From Chloroflexota bacterium (GTDB lineage: Bacteria > Chloroflexota > Anaerolineae > UBA7937 > B3-Chlor): a DNA stretch of 64,000 nt. Positions within the stretch are counted from its first letter, which is position 1, and each line of letters begins with the position of its first letter. A program made the position numbers and the translations under genes. The DNA lies in the NCBI GenBank assembly GCA_030603665.1, contig JAUVXJ010000006.1, positions 155,038 to 219,037 on the forward strand, read 5' to 3'. Below are positions 1 through 8,631 of this stretch, in pieces. Under the pieces are notes generated by a model. The model was not told the origin of the DNA. It was given only the letters and a program-made list of their open reading frames with translations, and did not search any database.

Positions 1-48
1 CTCTCCCTCTACGAGACGTTGCTGGGAACCGCCCCAGCAACACCCTGA
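1..48 (+). CDS. C-terminal end of an upstream protein, probably a glycosyltransferase (partial)
   Basis: Frame 1 is open from the window edge and stops with TGA at 46-48, giving 15 residues (LSLYETLLGTAPATP). The 'LYETLLG' helix ending resembles the tail of GT4-type glycosyltransferases, and the next gene is a glycosyltransferase only 12 bases downstream. The sequence is too short to identify with confidence; only the open frame and the stop are seen directly. Confidence 0.4.
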   Translation, partial: LSLYETLLGTAPATP

Positions 49-60
49 GACGGAACGGTG

Positions 61-1092
61 ATGGACGGACAGAGCGATCTTCCTCTCGTGTCGGCCATAG
101 TGGCCATGCGCAATGAGGAAGCGTTCATCGAGAAGTGTCTAAACTCGCTGGCCGAGCAGGACTACCCGGTTGAACTCCTGGAGATCCTGGTCGTTGACGG
201 GCGCTCCACCGACCGCTCCCGCGAGATCGTCTCCGCCATGCAGGAGAACATGCCCAACCTGCGTCTCCTGGACAACGAGAAACGGATCAGTCCCGTGGCC
301 TTCAACATCGGCATCAGAGAGGCTCGCGGCGAGGTCCTGACCATCATCAGCGCCCACTCCTACCTGGCGTCGGACTACGTCTCCCGCTGCGTGGAGTACC
401 TGGCCAAGACAGATGCCGACTGCGTGGGCGGGCCCATCGAGACCATCGGCGAGACCGACACCGCCAGAGCCATAGCTCTGGCCATGAGCAGCCCCTTCGG
501 CGTGGGTGACGCCCTCTTCCGGTACTCTGGCCGGGAGCAATACGTGGATACCCTGGCCTTCGGGGCCTACCGTCGAGACGTCTTTCAGCGAGTGGGCCTC
601 TTCGACGAGGAGCTTGTGGGCAGCGAAGACGACGAGTTCAACTACCGGCTGCGAAGCCAGGGTGGCAAACTGTTCCTCACGCCGGCCATCAGGTCCTTCT
701 ACTACGGGCGCTCCTCGTTGAGAGCTCTGTGCAGGCAGTACTTCTCCTACGGCCGGGGCAAAGTGAGGGTCATGCGTAGACATCCCGGCCAGGTCAGGCT
801 GCGGCACTTCATCCCAGCTCTCTTCGTGCTGAGCCTGCTGGTGAGCGGGCCCCTCGCTCTGATCAGTCCTTGGTTCGCCCTGCTCTTCGGGGCTATTGTG
901 GGCTGCTACGTGCTGGTATCCCTCCTCGTGGCCTTCAACATCGCCAGAAAGGAGGGATGGCGGTGCCTGCCCCTTCTGCCCGCGGCCTTTGCCTGTTTGC
1001 ATCTGTCCTACGGGACCGGGTTCCTCTGGGGGCTGGTGCGCTATCTGCTGCAGGGAATCGCCGGCACCGGAGAGAGTAATGTCCAGCCTTGA
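61..1092 (+). CDS. Family 2 glycosyltransferase, membrane-anchored (ExoA-like)
   Basis: A 343-residue GT-A fold glycosyltransferase. The N-terminus has the nucleotide-sugar fold (VSAIVAMRNEEAFIEKCL, then VVDGRSTDRS near residue 50) and a GSEDDEFNYRLR segment near residue 190, which fits the acceptor/metal region of GT2 enzymes. Two or three hydrophobic helices follow after about residue 245, so it should act at the inner face of the membrane. It resembles the ExoA/succinoglycan-type transferases that extend lipid-linked glycans. GTG at 58 directly precedes ATG at 61, and either could start the protein. The last 14 bases overlap the next gene, which suggests translational coupling within a polysaccharide operon running to 3552. 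Confidence 0.85.
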   Translation: MDGQSDLPLVSAIVAMRNEEAFIEKCLNSLAEQDYPVELLEILVVDGRSTDRSREIVSAMQENMPNLRLLDNEKRISPVAFNIGIREARGEVLTIISAHSYLASDYVSRCVEYLAKTDADCVGGPIETIGETDTARAIALAMSSPFGVGDALFRYSGREQYVDTLAFGAYRRDVFQRVGLFDEELVGSEDDEFNYRLRSQGGKLFLTPAIRSFYYGRSSLRALCRQYFSYGRGKVRVMRRHPGQVRLRHFIPALFVLSLLVSGPLALISPWFALLFGAIVGCYVLVSLLVAFNIARKEGWRCLPLLPAAFACLHLSYGTGFLWGLVRYLLQGIAGTGESNVQP

Positions 1093-1759
1093 TCCCTTCC
1101 GGTACGAGAGGATGGCCCAGCAACACGTGCCAGAGGTGGCCGCCCTGCATGAGGTCTGCTTTGAGGGGTACTACCTGACCCGGCTGGGGCCGAGGTTCCT
1201 GAGGGCCATGTACAGCTGGTACGTAGAGAACCCTGATGCCATCGCCCAGGTGGCTCTCGACGGCAGTGGACGCGTTGCCGGCTTCATGGCAGGGACCACC
1301 AGGGCGGAGACGTATCACGGCTCTCTCTTCCGTGAGAGGGGGGGCGCTCTGCTGGCCGCCCTTGGCTGGCGCGCTGTGAGCAGCCCGGTGGAGACCCTTC
1401 GCCTGGTGTGGCAGAGGAAGGACCTGGCCCGCCAAGCCGTTTCGTCAGTGACCCGTGGCGGCTCGCAGACGTCGACGCCACCCACTGGAGCGGCGGATGA
1501 TGGGCCGGAGACGGCCAGCCTGGTCTCCATCGCAGTCGAGCCTTCCTTGAGGCGCTCGGGCATAGGGCGCCGCCTGAGCGAGCTCTTCCTCCAGAAGGCA
1601 AAACAAAGAGGTTGCGAACTGGTCGCGCTATCGGTGAGAGAGGACAATCTGGCGGCCAGACGCTTCTACGAGAGCCTGGACTGGAAGGGGGCCGGCAGAT
1701 CCTCCTTTGCGTATCACGGTTCCCACTCCATCACCTATGAGAAGAGCACGAGAGGCTGA
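1079..1759 (+). CDS. GNAT family N-acetyltransferase
   Basis: A 226-residue GNAT protein. The acetyl-CoA loop is visible as VEPSLRRSGIGRRLSELFL (near 145-165), followed by the beta5/alpha4 element ALSVREDNLAARRFYESL. A longer open frame runs upstream, but the ATG at 1079 is preferred because it lies at the end of the glycosyltransferase gene (overlap 1079-1092) and removes an implausible N-terminal extension. A sugar aminotransferase follows within two bases. The pair is therefore reminiscent of WecD/WecE, in which the aminotransferase makes an amino sugar that the GNAT enzyme acetylates. That substrate assignment is inferred from context only. Confidence 0.8.
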   Translation: MSSLDPFRYERMAQQHVPEVAALHEVCFEGYYLTRLGPRFLRAMYSWYVENPDAIAQVALDGSGRVAGFMAGTTRAETYHGSLFRERGGALLAALGWRAVSSPVETLRLVWQRKDLARQAVSSVTRGGSQTSTPPTGAADDGPETASLVSIAVEPSLRRSGIGRRLSELFLQKAKQRGCELVALSVREDNLAARRFYESLDWKGAGRSSFAYHGSHSITYEKSTRG

Positions 1760-1760
1760 G

Positions 1761-2942
1761 ATGTCCAACGACGAGACTCCTGTGAGAAACCAGTTCCTGC
1801 CTCCTTTTCAGCCCTGCCTGGGCGAACAGGAGTACGAGGAGGTCCTGGACACCTTGCGCTCGGGCTGGATCACCATGGGGCCCAAGACCAGCCAGTTCGA
1901 AGATGCCTTCAGGGAGCACGTTGGTGCCTCCCACGCCATCGCCGTCAGTTCCTGTACTGCGGGCCTGCACCTGGCACTGGTGGCGGGAGGCATCGGCCCC
2001 GGGGATGAGGTGATCACCACGCCCCTCACTTTCTGCTCCACGGCCAATGTCATCGTCCACCAGGGGGCGGTGCCCGTCCTCGCCGACGTCAGGTCCGACA
2101 CCTACAACATCGATCCGGAGGAGATGGAGAAGCAGATCACGCCCCGCACGAAGGCTGTGATCCCCGTGCATCTGGCCGGACACCCTTGCGAGATGGACGA
2201 GATTCTCAGCATCGCCCAGGACCATGGGCTTCTGGTGATCGAGGACGCCGCTCACGCCATGGGTGCAGAGTACAAAGGCCGCAAGATCGGCACCGTGAGC
2301 GACGTGGCAGTGTTCAGCTTCTACGCCACCAAGAACCTCACCACCGGCGAAGGGGGCATGATCTGCACGGAGGACGACGACCTGGCCGAGCAGCTGCGCA
2401 TCCTCAGGCTGCACGGCATCAGCAGCGACGCCTGGAAGAGATACTCCGACCGGGGCTCATGGTACTATGAGGTGCAACTCCCGGGGTACAAGTACAACAT
2501 GACCGACATCCAGGCCTCCCTGGGCCTGCATCAGCTAGCCAAGCAGGAGAGCTTCCAGGAGCTGCGGGAGGAGTACGCCAGGATCTACACAGAAGCCTTC
2601 GCCGACCTACCCGAGATCGTGACTCCTCACGTCAAGGATCACGTCCGCCACGCCTGGCATCTCTACATCATCCGGCTGGATCTGGACCGCCTGACCATCG
2701 ATCGGGGCCAGTTCATCCAGGCCCTGCGGGGAGAGAACATAGGAACGTCAGTCCATTTCATCCCTCTGCACCTCCACCCCTTCTACCAACGGCAGTACGG
2801 CTTCCAGAAGGGGGACTATCCCGTCAGCGAGAGGGTCTACGAAGGCATCGTCTCCCTGCCCCTCTACCCCAAAATGACCAGGGAGGACGTGGACGACGTG
2901 GTGGAGGCGGTGAGGCGGGTCGTCTCCCGCTCGCGCAGGTGA
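1761..2942 (+). CDS. DegT/DnrJ/EryC1 family PLP-dependent sugar aminotransferase
   Basis: A 393-residue aminotransferase of the ArnB/PseC/WecE group, which converts keto-sugar nucleotides to amino sugars. Family features seen: AVSSCTAGLHLAL (PLP phosphate pocket, near 60), EDAAHAMGAEYKG (near 165), the Schiff-base lysine in FSFYATKNLTTGEGG (near 190), and the C-terminal GTSVHFIPLHLHPFY segment. ATG 1761 was chosen over an upstream in-frame ATG at 1707 because that one lies inside the GNAT gene, and 1761 sits one base after its stop. It is part of the polysaccharide operon and probably supplies the amino sugar acetylated by the upstream GNAT enzyme. Confidence 0.9.
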   Translation: MSNDETPVRNQFLPPFQPCLGEQEYEEVLDTLRSGWITMGPKTSQFEDAFREHVGASHAIAVSSCTAGLHLALVAGGIGPGDEVITTPLTFCSTANVIVHQGAVPVLADVRSDTYNIDPEEMEKQITPRTKAVIPVHLAGHPCEMDEILSIAQDHGLLVIEDAAHAMGAEYKGRKIGTVSDVAVFSFYATKNLTTGEGGMICTEDDDLAEQLRILRLHGISSDAWKRYSDRGSWYYEVQLPGYKYNMTDIQASLGLHQLAKQESFQELREEYARIYTEAFADLPEIVTPHVKDHVRHAWHLYIIRLDLDRLTIDRGQFIQALRGENIGTSVHFIPLHLHPFYQRQYGFQKGDYPVSERVYEGIVSLPLYPKMTREDVDDVVEAVRRVVSRSRR

Positions 2943-2946
2943 TTTG

Positions 2947-3552
2947 ATGGTCAAGAGAGCTCTGGATCTCCTGATCTCCGGCCTGGGACTCATTCTGCTG
3001 AGCCCCTTGCTGCTTTTCCTGGCCCTATGGGTCAAGCTGGACTCCCCGGGTCCCGTCCTGCACCAGGGCAAAAGGGTGGGCATCGATGGCCGGCCCTTCC
3101 TCATGTACAAGTTCCGCACCATGGTGCAGGGAGCGGAGCGCAGAGGCCCGGCCGTGACCTACAGAGACGACCCCCGCATCACCAAGGCCGGGAGGTTCCT
3201 GCGCAGGACCAAACTGGACGAACTCCCCCAACTGCTCAACGTGCTCAAGGGAGAGATGAGCCTGGTGGGGCCCCGCCCCGAGGATCCCTCCTACGTGGAA
3301 CTGTACACCTCAGAGCAGCGCCAGGTGCTCAGCGTGAAGCCCGGCATCACTGGTCCGACGCAATTGGAATACCGGGACGAGGCCTCCATGCTCCATGGGG
3401 AATCAGTGGACGAGGAATATGTGACTCGCATAATGCCAGAGAAACTGAAGTTGGACCTGGCGTACGTGCGCAACCACTCGCTGACGCTGGATTTGAGGAT
3501 CCTCTGGCGCACCGGGATCACCTTGCTCGTGAGGGATCACGGTCGGACTTGA
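2947..3552 (+). CDS. Initiating sugar-1-phosphate transferase (WcaJ/PglC-type)
   Basis: A 201-residue monotopic phosphoglycosyl transferase that loads the first sugar phosphate onto undecaprenyl phosphate. An N-terminal re-entrant hydrophobic segment (residues 5-28) is followed by [19 protein letters not shown], the catalytic-core [26 protein letters not shown] and KPGITGP, all hallmark family motifs. The size fits the short PglC-like form without the extra transmembrane domain of WbaP. The gene starts five bases after the aminotransferase stop (a TTG at 2944 immediately precedes the ATG). It is the last gene of this polysaccharide locus; the next gene is unrelated. Confidence 0.92.
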   Translation: MVKRALDLLISGLGLILLSPLLLFLALWVKLDSPGPVLHQGKRVGIDGRPFLMYKFRTMVQGAERRGPAVTYRDDPRITKAGRFLRRTKLDELPQLLNVLKGEMSLVGPRPEDPSYVELYTSEQRQVLSVKPGITGPTQLEYRDEASMLHGESVDEEYVTRIMPEKLKLDLAYVRNHSLTLDLRILWRTGITLLVRDHGRT

Positions 3553-3629
3553 CCGGGCAACGGTAAGACCCGTCAGGTGACCTCACCATAGTGCGGGCTT
3601 GAGGTACTGTTAGACGAAAGGAGGAAGCG

Positions 3630-5396
3630 ATGCCATACCCAGTTGAGAACCTCATCGAAGGACGAGGGACCCCCACAACTGCTCACTCAGGTGACTCGGC
3701 GCAAGAGGCACTGGCTCTCATGGTCGAACACGATTTCAGCCAGCTGCCTGTCATAGACGATGCAAGCCAGCAGCTTGGGATGATCACGTATGAATCGATT
3801 CTGCGGGCGATGAGCAACTTCGGTGCCAAACTCGATGACCTACAGGTCTCCAACGCCACCGTGGGAGCTTTCACATACGACCCAGAAGATGACCTGTTCG
3901 ATTTGCTCAATCGCCTGAAGGAAACGAATGCCGTGCTGATTGTCGACGGCGACGGGAGGCTCAGCGGGATCGTGACCAGCTATGACTCCACCGAATACTT
4001 CAGGCGGCGCGCGGAGGACATGATGTTGGTGGAGGACATAGAGAGTATGGTGAAAGACCTGATACTGGTCCCTTTCACTAACGAGACGGGAGATGTCCAT
4101 CAGGAAGGGCTAGCCGTCGCCATCGAAGAGGCTACAGACTCGACAGAAGCTCTGAGGGGCCGATTCCAGAACGCGTTGCGAGACTACTTGAAGTGTCGAG
4201 GCGAGGAGGAGCCACGGATCGATTCGGAATGCGTGGAGAACAGTTGCTACCATCTTGCTCCGAAGCAGAAGGCCCGAGCCTTCGACGAACTGGGGCTGTG
4301 GGAATACACGGAATTGCTGCTGCACCCAGGCCGATGGCATCTCTATGGCTCCTTTTTCGACCTGGCACCCAACTTCTTGCGCACGATGTTGGAAGGTGTG
4401 CGCGACACGCGGAATATGCTCGCACACTTCCGAGGCGAAATCTCGACCGCTCAGCGTGACAACCTCAGATTCTGTGCGGAGTTTCTCGCCCGTAATCCGG
4501 CCGAGCAACTAATGGAGCGCGTATTGGGGATTCCAGTGAGTTGGCCACTCGGTACGACATCGACCGATCAAGCGCATACAAAGGTTGCAGAAGCGGTCGC
4601 TGCGTATGAAGCACCGGCCGACACTGACGTGCCCATAGTCCCAGCAGAGGAGGTGCTGGGTCCCGGCGACAGCCGCTATGCACCCCTAGCGATTTGGCTT
4701 CGGAGCCGATCTGCTGATCAGAACCGGGTACGACTCAGCTTCCAGCGCATTGAAGAGATCATCGAGGGCGACTTGCCGGCATCAGCCTGGAAACACAGAT
4801 CGTGGTGGGCCAATGATGCCGTGGGTCATGTTCAGTCACGGGAGTGGTTAGACGTGGGCTGGCGGGTGGCGCAAATCAACATGACCGAAGAAAAGGTGAC
4901 ATTCGCCCGTATCAAGGAGCGCGAGAGGGACTACATTCGTTTCTTCAGCACTGTGCTCGCCGATGTGCGCGAAGCAACGGAGTTTCCCTTGAGAGAACTC
5001 TCTCCAGACGGACAGAGCTGGCACATTGCAGCGAAGCTGCCGGAGGATGGCCCGAAAAGCCTGCAGTTCATATTTTCTTTCTCCCGCGGCAGACGTCTCA
5101 GAGTCGAGCTATACATTGACACAGGAGACAAGGAGAAGAATAAGCTCATCTTCGATCAACTCCATGCAAGCCGGGATAGAATCGGCGAAAACATAGGTGA
5201 TGAATTGAGCTGGGAGCGTTTGAACGAGGCCCGGGCATGTCGAATCGCCTGGTACCGGCCAGGCGCCATCACGGACGACGAAGAGACCTTGAGGCAAGTG
5301 CGGGCCTGGGCTGTAGAAGCAATGGTCAGCTTCTATGACGAGCTTGCGGGACCGTCCGTGCAAGCGCTGAGTAAAGCAGAGCAATCTGGAGACTAG
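3630..5396 (+). CDS. CBS-pair / HEPN-like / DUF7662-like / DUF4268-like multidomain protein
   Basis: A 588-residue protein with four recognisable blocks. Residues 1-130 are a tandem CBS pair (ALALMVEHDFSQLPVID, then TNAVLIVDGDGRLSGIVTS), a nucleotide-sensing module. Residues about 215-290 carry an R-N-x3-H signature (R261, N262, H266) in VRDTRNMLAHFRGE, matching the RxxxxH catalytic motif of HEPN ribonucleases. Residues about 350-430 (YAPLAIWLRS...SWWAND...WLDVGWRV) resemble the family catalogued as DUF7662. Residues about 430-560 resemble DUF4268 (FPLRELSPDGQSWH). An AAAGGAGG ribosome site precedes the ATG. The gene stands alone between the polysaccharide locus and a nif3 fragment. A role as a stress or phage-triggered nuclease is inference; the domains themselves are reasonably clear. 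Confidence 0.75.
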   Translation: MPYPVENLIEGRGTPTTAHSGDSAQEALALMVEHDFSQLPVIDDASQQLGMITYESILRAMSNFGAKLDDLQVSNATVGAFTYDPEDDLFDLLNRLKETNAVLIVDGDGRLSGIVTSYDSTEYFRRRAEDMMLVEDIESMVKDLILVPFTNETGDVHQEGLAVAIEEATDSTEALRGRFQNALRDYLKCRGEEEPRIDSECVENSCYHLAPKQKARAFDELGLWEYTELLLHPGRWHLYGSFFDLAPNFLRTMLEGVRDTRNMLAHFRGEISTAQRDNLRFCAEFLARNPAEQLMERVLGIPVSWPLGTTSTDQAHTKVAEAVAAYEAPADTDVPIVPAEEVLGPGDSRYAPLAIWLRSRSADQNRVRLSFQRIEEIIEGDLPASAWKHRSWWANDAVGHVQSREWLDVGWRVAQINMTEEKVTFARIKERERDYIRFFSTVLADVREATEFPLRELSPDGQSWHIAAKLPEDGPKSLQFIFSFSRGRRLRVELYIDTGDKEKNKLIFDQLHASRDRIGENIGDELSWERLNEARACRIAWYRPGAITDDEETLRQVRAWAVEAMVSFYDELAGPSVQALSKAEQSGD

Positions 5397-5516
5397 ACCG
5401 GATGTACTGGCTCAAAATCTTGTGAGAGACAGCCAGATCGTCATCGCCCAAGACCGCCTCGAGTCATAGCACTGGCGGACGGCGATGACGTTGCTCCTCG
5501 GCGACCGGGCATAACC

Positions 5517-5632
5517 CCCCTAAGCAACTCCCGGTTCCAGTCGTGGGGCTCGCCGGTGATGTACAAATCCACCTTATCCCTGATCAACCCTTCCATCTCG
5601 CCTGGTCCGAGCGCCAGCTTGACACTTGCGAC
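5517..5632 (-). pseudogene. Decayed internal fragment of a nif3-like gene
   Basis: Reading the minus strand gives MEGLIRDKVDLYITGEPH followed by D-W-N-R-E-L. This is nearly identical to an internal stretch of the intact Nif3-like protein encoded at 11336-12094, which has E for D. Similarity fades on both sides and no start or full domain remains. The same relationship is visible in the DNA (a shared gtggggctcgccggtgatgt core). It is a truncated second copy lying directly beside the ArsR promoter. Confidence 0.85.
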
Positions 5633-5645
5633 ACTCCACTGTAAC

Positions 5646-5665
5646 ATATGAGTGACCATTCATAT
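5646..5665 (+). promoter_or_regulatory. ArsR/SmtB-type operator in front of the arsR-family gene
   Basis: An inverted repeat with ATATGA and TCATAT arms separated by 8 bases. It shares the pattern ATATGAGTG-N4-TTCA with a second site at 6105-6126 upstream of the metal ATPase. ArsR/SmtB family operators have this AT-rich dyad form. Its position implies autoregulation, and it argues that an ATG lying inside it (5648) is not the real start of the regulator. Confidence 0.75.
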
Positions 5666-5692
5666 ATTCGCCAAAGGACCAGGGGAGAGCTG

Positions 5693-6061
5693 GTGAGGAC
5701 GCAGGCGAAAGACGTAGACACTTGCGAGAACGGCGACGTGAATGAGAGTCGTGTCCGGGAAACTCGGGAGCGCTTGATTGGTGGCAGGGCCGCCACCCAG
5801 CTGGCCCGGACCTTCAGCGCCCTCAGCGACCCCACCCGCCTGCGCATCATCTCTGCCCTGTCTCACAACGAGATGTGCGTACACGATCTGGCGGCAACGG
5901 TGGGCATCAGCCAGTCGGCCGTCTCTCATCAACTGCGCACCTTGCGTGAGATGCGGTTGGTCAGGTTTCGCAAGGAAGGCCGACACGTCCACTACACCCT
6001 GGATGACGAGCACGTTCACAGTTTGTTTGACCAGGCACTGAATCATATCGAGCACGCATGA
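5693..6061 (+). CDS. ArsR/SmtB family metal-responsive repressor
   Basis: A 122-residue winged-helix repressor. The recognition region reads VGISQSAVSHQLRTLREMRLV, followed by the wing VRFRKEGRHVHYTL. The alpha5 metal site is complete in the CzrA/SmtB pattern D-x-H-x10-H-x2-H (D105, H107, H118, H121), which favours a Zn/Co-type sensor. A possible second site is formed by N-terminal C11 plus C62 and H64 of MCVHDLA. The open frame extends back to ATG 5648, but GTG 5693 is preferred: it has an AGGGGAG ribosome site five bases upstream, and the earlier ATG lies inside the operator. The metal ATPase downstream carries a matching operator and is the likely regulated target. Confidence 0.88.
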   Translation: MRTQAKDVDTCENGDVNESRVRETRERLIGGRAATQLARTFSALSDPTRLRIISALSHNEMCVHDLAATVGISQSAVSHQLRTLREMRLVRFRKEGRHVHYTLDDEHVHSLFDQALNHIEHA

Positions 6062-6104
6062 TTCGGGGGCGCTCGTTGCATTCGCCCCATGTTCATGAGT
6101 CCAT

Positions 6105-6126
6105 ATATGAGTGTTCGTTCACATAT
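6105..6126 (+). promoter_or_regulatory. ArsR/SmtB-type operator upstream of the P1B ATPase
   Basis: A 22-base imperfect dyad, arms ATATGAGTG and TTCACATAT, matching the site at 5646-5665 in sequence and spacing. It lies 118 bases before the ATPase start, in the gap between regulator and transporter, which fits metal-dependent derepression of the transporter. Confidence 0.7.
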
Positions 6127-6243
6127 CGGCAGCTGCGGGTTGGCCCCGGTTGAGGCCCTGTCGCCTTGCCACTACCTCGGCCGCCATCGCGTTCAGCTCT
6201 GATTCATCGAGAAACGATTCGATTATGAGGTGAAGAGAAGGGA

Positions 6244-8601
6244 ATGAGTGCGTCGACCGTCAAAGTAGAGATCCCGGTGCTGCTGCCGGGGGTGGAGGAC
6301 GAATGTGACCAGTGCGTCTCGCGGCTCGTGGAGCAGCTGAGCCAACGCAAGGGGATGGGGAAAGTCCACGTGGTCAGGGAAGATGGACGGGGCCTCCTGT
6401 GTTTGCACTATGACACCAACGTGGTCTCTCTCTCGCAGGTTCAGCGCTGGGCGGAGCAGGCTGGCGCCCAGGTGAGAGAGCGGTACCGCCACGAGACGAT
6501 GCGCATCACAGACATGGACTGCCCAGACTGTGCCCTGAGCGTCGAGCACATCGTGGGCCGGCAAGATGGCGTCCTGGATGTGTCCGTGAACTATGCCGCG
6601 GAGAAGATGTGGATCGAGTATGACACCACCGTCCTGGACCGTGAAGCCATCATCAAACGGGTGGAAAGCCTCGGCTACACCGTCGAGGAGGAAGAAGCGC
6701 CCAAGAGCTGGCTCCAGGCAAATTGGGGTCTGGTTGCGAGCGTCGCATCTGGCATCTTCCTTGCTGTAGGCTACGTGGGCGAAACCTTCCTCGGGCTACC
6801 CCGGCCAGCTGCCATCACGCTCTACCTGTTTGCGTACCTGGCTGGCGGCTACCATGTGACCCGTCACGGTCTCAGGTCGGCCCTGAACCTGCGGTTGGAC
6901 GTCGACTTACTCATGGTCGTGGCCGCTGTGGCGGCGGCCATCCTGGGCCACTGGGCCGAAGGGGCATTGCTGCTCTTCCTCTTCAGCCTGGGGCATGCCC
7001 TGGAGCACTATGCCATGGACAGGGCGCGTCACGCTATCCGTGCGCTGGGGGAGATCACACCAAAGACCGCGCGGGTGGTGCGGGAAGGCAGGGATGTTGA
7101 GCTGCCTGTGGAGGCGTTACTGCGCGGCGACGTGGTCATCGTGCGGCCAGGGGAACGCATTCCCATCGACGGAGAGGTCCTTGAGGGCAGGTCGGCGGTC
7201 GATCAGAGCCCTATCACCGGAGAGAGCGTTCCGGTGGAGAAGGCGCGAGGCGACGAGGTGTTTGCTGGCAGTGTCAACGGCGAGAGCGCCCTGGAGATCA
7301 GGGTCACCAAGCTGTCGCGAGATAGCACCCTCTCCCGTGTCATACAGATGGTTGAGGAGGCCCAGGCACAGAAGTCCCCGACGCAGCAGCTTGCCCAGCG
7401 CTTCACACGAATCTTTGTGCCTGCCGTCCTGTCTAGCGTGCTGCTGGTGATCACTGTACCTCCGCTCGTTGGTTGGCTGCCGTGGCGGGAGGCCTTATTG
7501 CGCGGCATCACCATGCTGGTCGTGGCATCGCCTTGCGCCCTGGCGCTTGCCACGCCATCGGCGGTTCTCGCTGGTATCGCTCAGGCAGCCAGAAACGGTG
7601 TGCTGATCAAAGGTGGCGTGCACCTGGAAAACCTCGGTGCACTGGATGCCATCGCCTTGGACAAGACCGGCACCATCACTCTTGGGCAACCAGAAGTGAC
7701 GAACGTCATTCCCCTCAACGGGATCGAAGAGAAGGAGTTGTTGCGCGTGGCCGCAGCGGTGGAGAGCCGATCCCAACACCCGCTGGCACAAGCGATCGTT
7801 CGGAGGGCGCAGGCAGCGGGACTCGGCGATCTTCCGCAGCCCGAAGGACTACAATCCCTGACAGGCCGTGGCGTGATGGCCAATCTCGACGGGAGCGTCG
7901 TTCGAATCGGCAATCTGAAGCTGTTTGAGAGCGGGGATGGTCACTCGGTGCCGAAAGAACTCGTGGCTCAGGTGGAGCAACTGGAGAAGCAGGGTAAGAC
8001 CACCATGCTCGTGCAAGTAGATGATCGCTTTCTCGGTATCCTCGGGATGGCAGACGAGCCGCGGGACACCGCAGCACCTGCCTTGGACCGGCTGAGGTCG
8101 CTGGGGATGAAAACCATCATCATGCTCACAGGTGACAACGAGCGCGTGGCTGCGGCCATTTCTGAGTTGGTGGGGCTGACCGAATACCAAGCCAATCTGC
8201 TGCCAGAGGAAAAGGTAGGTGCGATCAAATCGCTCCTGGAGCGGCACGGACAGGTGGCGATGGTCGGGGATGGCGTGAACGATGCTCCCGCCCTGGCAAC
8301 GTCCACGGTAGGCATAGCCATGGGCGCCAGCGGCACCGATGTGGCGCTAGAGACGGCTGACGTCGCCTTGATGGGCGACGATCTCTCCAAGCTGCCCTTT
8401 GCTGTGGGGCTCAGCAGGCAGGCTCACAGAATCATCCGGCAGAACCTGGTCATCGCGCTGGGGGTGGTCCTGCTGTTGATTCCAGCAGCCGTGTTGGGGT
8501 TCGCGGGGATCGGATCCGCGATCATCTTGCACGAGGGCAGCACGCTGGTGGTCGTGGCCAACGCGTTGCGACTACTCAGATTTGGCGAGAGGGGGGTATA
8601 G
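6244..8601 (+). CDS. P1B-type heavy-metal-exporting ATPase with SPC transport motif
   Basis: A 785-residue P1B ATPase. The N-terminus has two HMA-like domains: a degenerate first one (DECDQC, C21/C24) and a typical second one (MDCPDC, C93/C96). Core motifs are ITGESVPVEK, the phosphorylated aspartate in DKTGTITLGQ, SRSQHPLAQAI (HP motif), TGDNERVAAAI and GDGVNDAPAL. The membrane metal-site motif is SPC (S429-P430-C431) rather than CPC, and the last helix reads HEGSTLVVVANALRLL. SPC plus HEG(S/G)T is the P1B-4 signature associated with Co/Zn/Fe(II) efflux. P1B-4 enzymes usually lack HMA domains, so this architecture is mixed. An adjacent SmtB-like repressor and a matching operator support metal-induced efflux. 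Confidence 0.92.
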   Translation: MSASTVKVEIPVLLPGVEDECDQCVSRLVEQLSQRKGMGKVHVVREDGRGLLCLHYDTNVVSLSQVQRWAEQAGAQVRERYRHETMRITDMDCPDCALSVEHIVGRQDGVLDVSVNYAAEKMWIEYDTTVLDREAIIKRVESLGYTVEEEEAPKSWLQANWGLVASVASGIFLAVGYVGETFLGLPRPAAITLYLFAYLAGGYHVTRHGLRSALNLRLDVDLLMVVAAVAAAILGHWAEGALLLFLFSLGHALEHYAMDRARHAIRALGEITPKTARVVREGRDVELPVEALLRGDVVIVRPGERIPIDGEVLEGRSAVDQSPITGESVPVEKARGDEVFAGSVNGESALEIRVTKLSRDSTLSRVIQMVEEAQAQKSPTQQLAQRFTRIFVPAVLSSVLLVITVPPLVGWLPWREALLRGITMLVVASPCALALATPSAVLAGIAQAARNGVLIKGGVHLENLGALDAIALDKTGTITLGQPEVTNVIPLNGIEEKELLRVAAAVESRSQHPLAQAIVRRAQAAGLGDLPQPEGLQSLTGRGVMANLDGSVVRIGNLKLFESGDGHSVPKELVAQVEQLEKQGKTTMLVQVDDRFLGILGMADEPRDTAAPALDRLRSLGMKTIIMLTGDNERVAAAISELVGLTEYQANLLPEEKVGAIKSLLERHGQVAMVGDGVNDAPALATSTVGIAMGASGTDVALETADVALMGDDLSKLPFAVGLSRQAHRIIRQNLVIALGVVLLLIPAAVLGFAGIGSAIILHEGSTLVVVANALRLLRFGERGV

Positions 8602-8631
8602 CCGCTGGGCTCGCGGCTTGAGTCAATGCGC

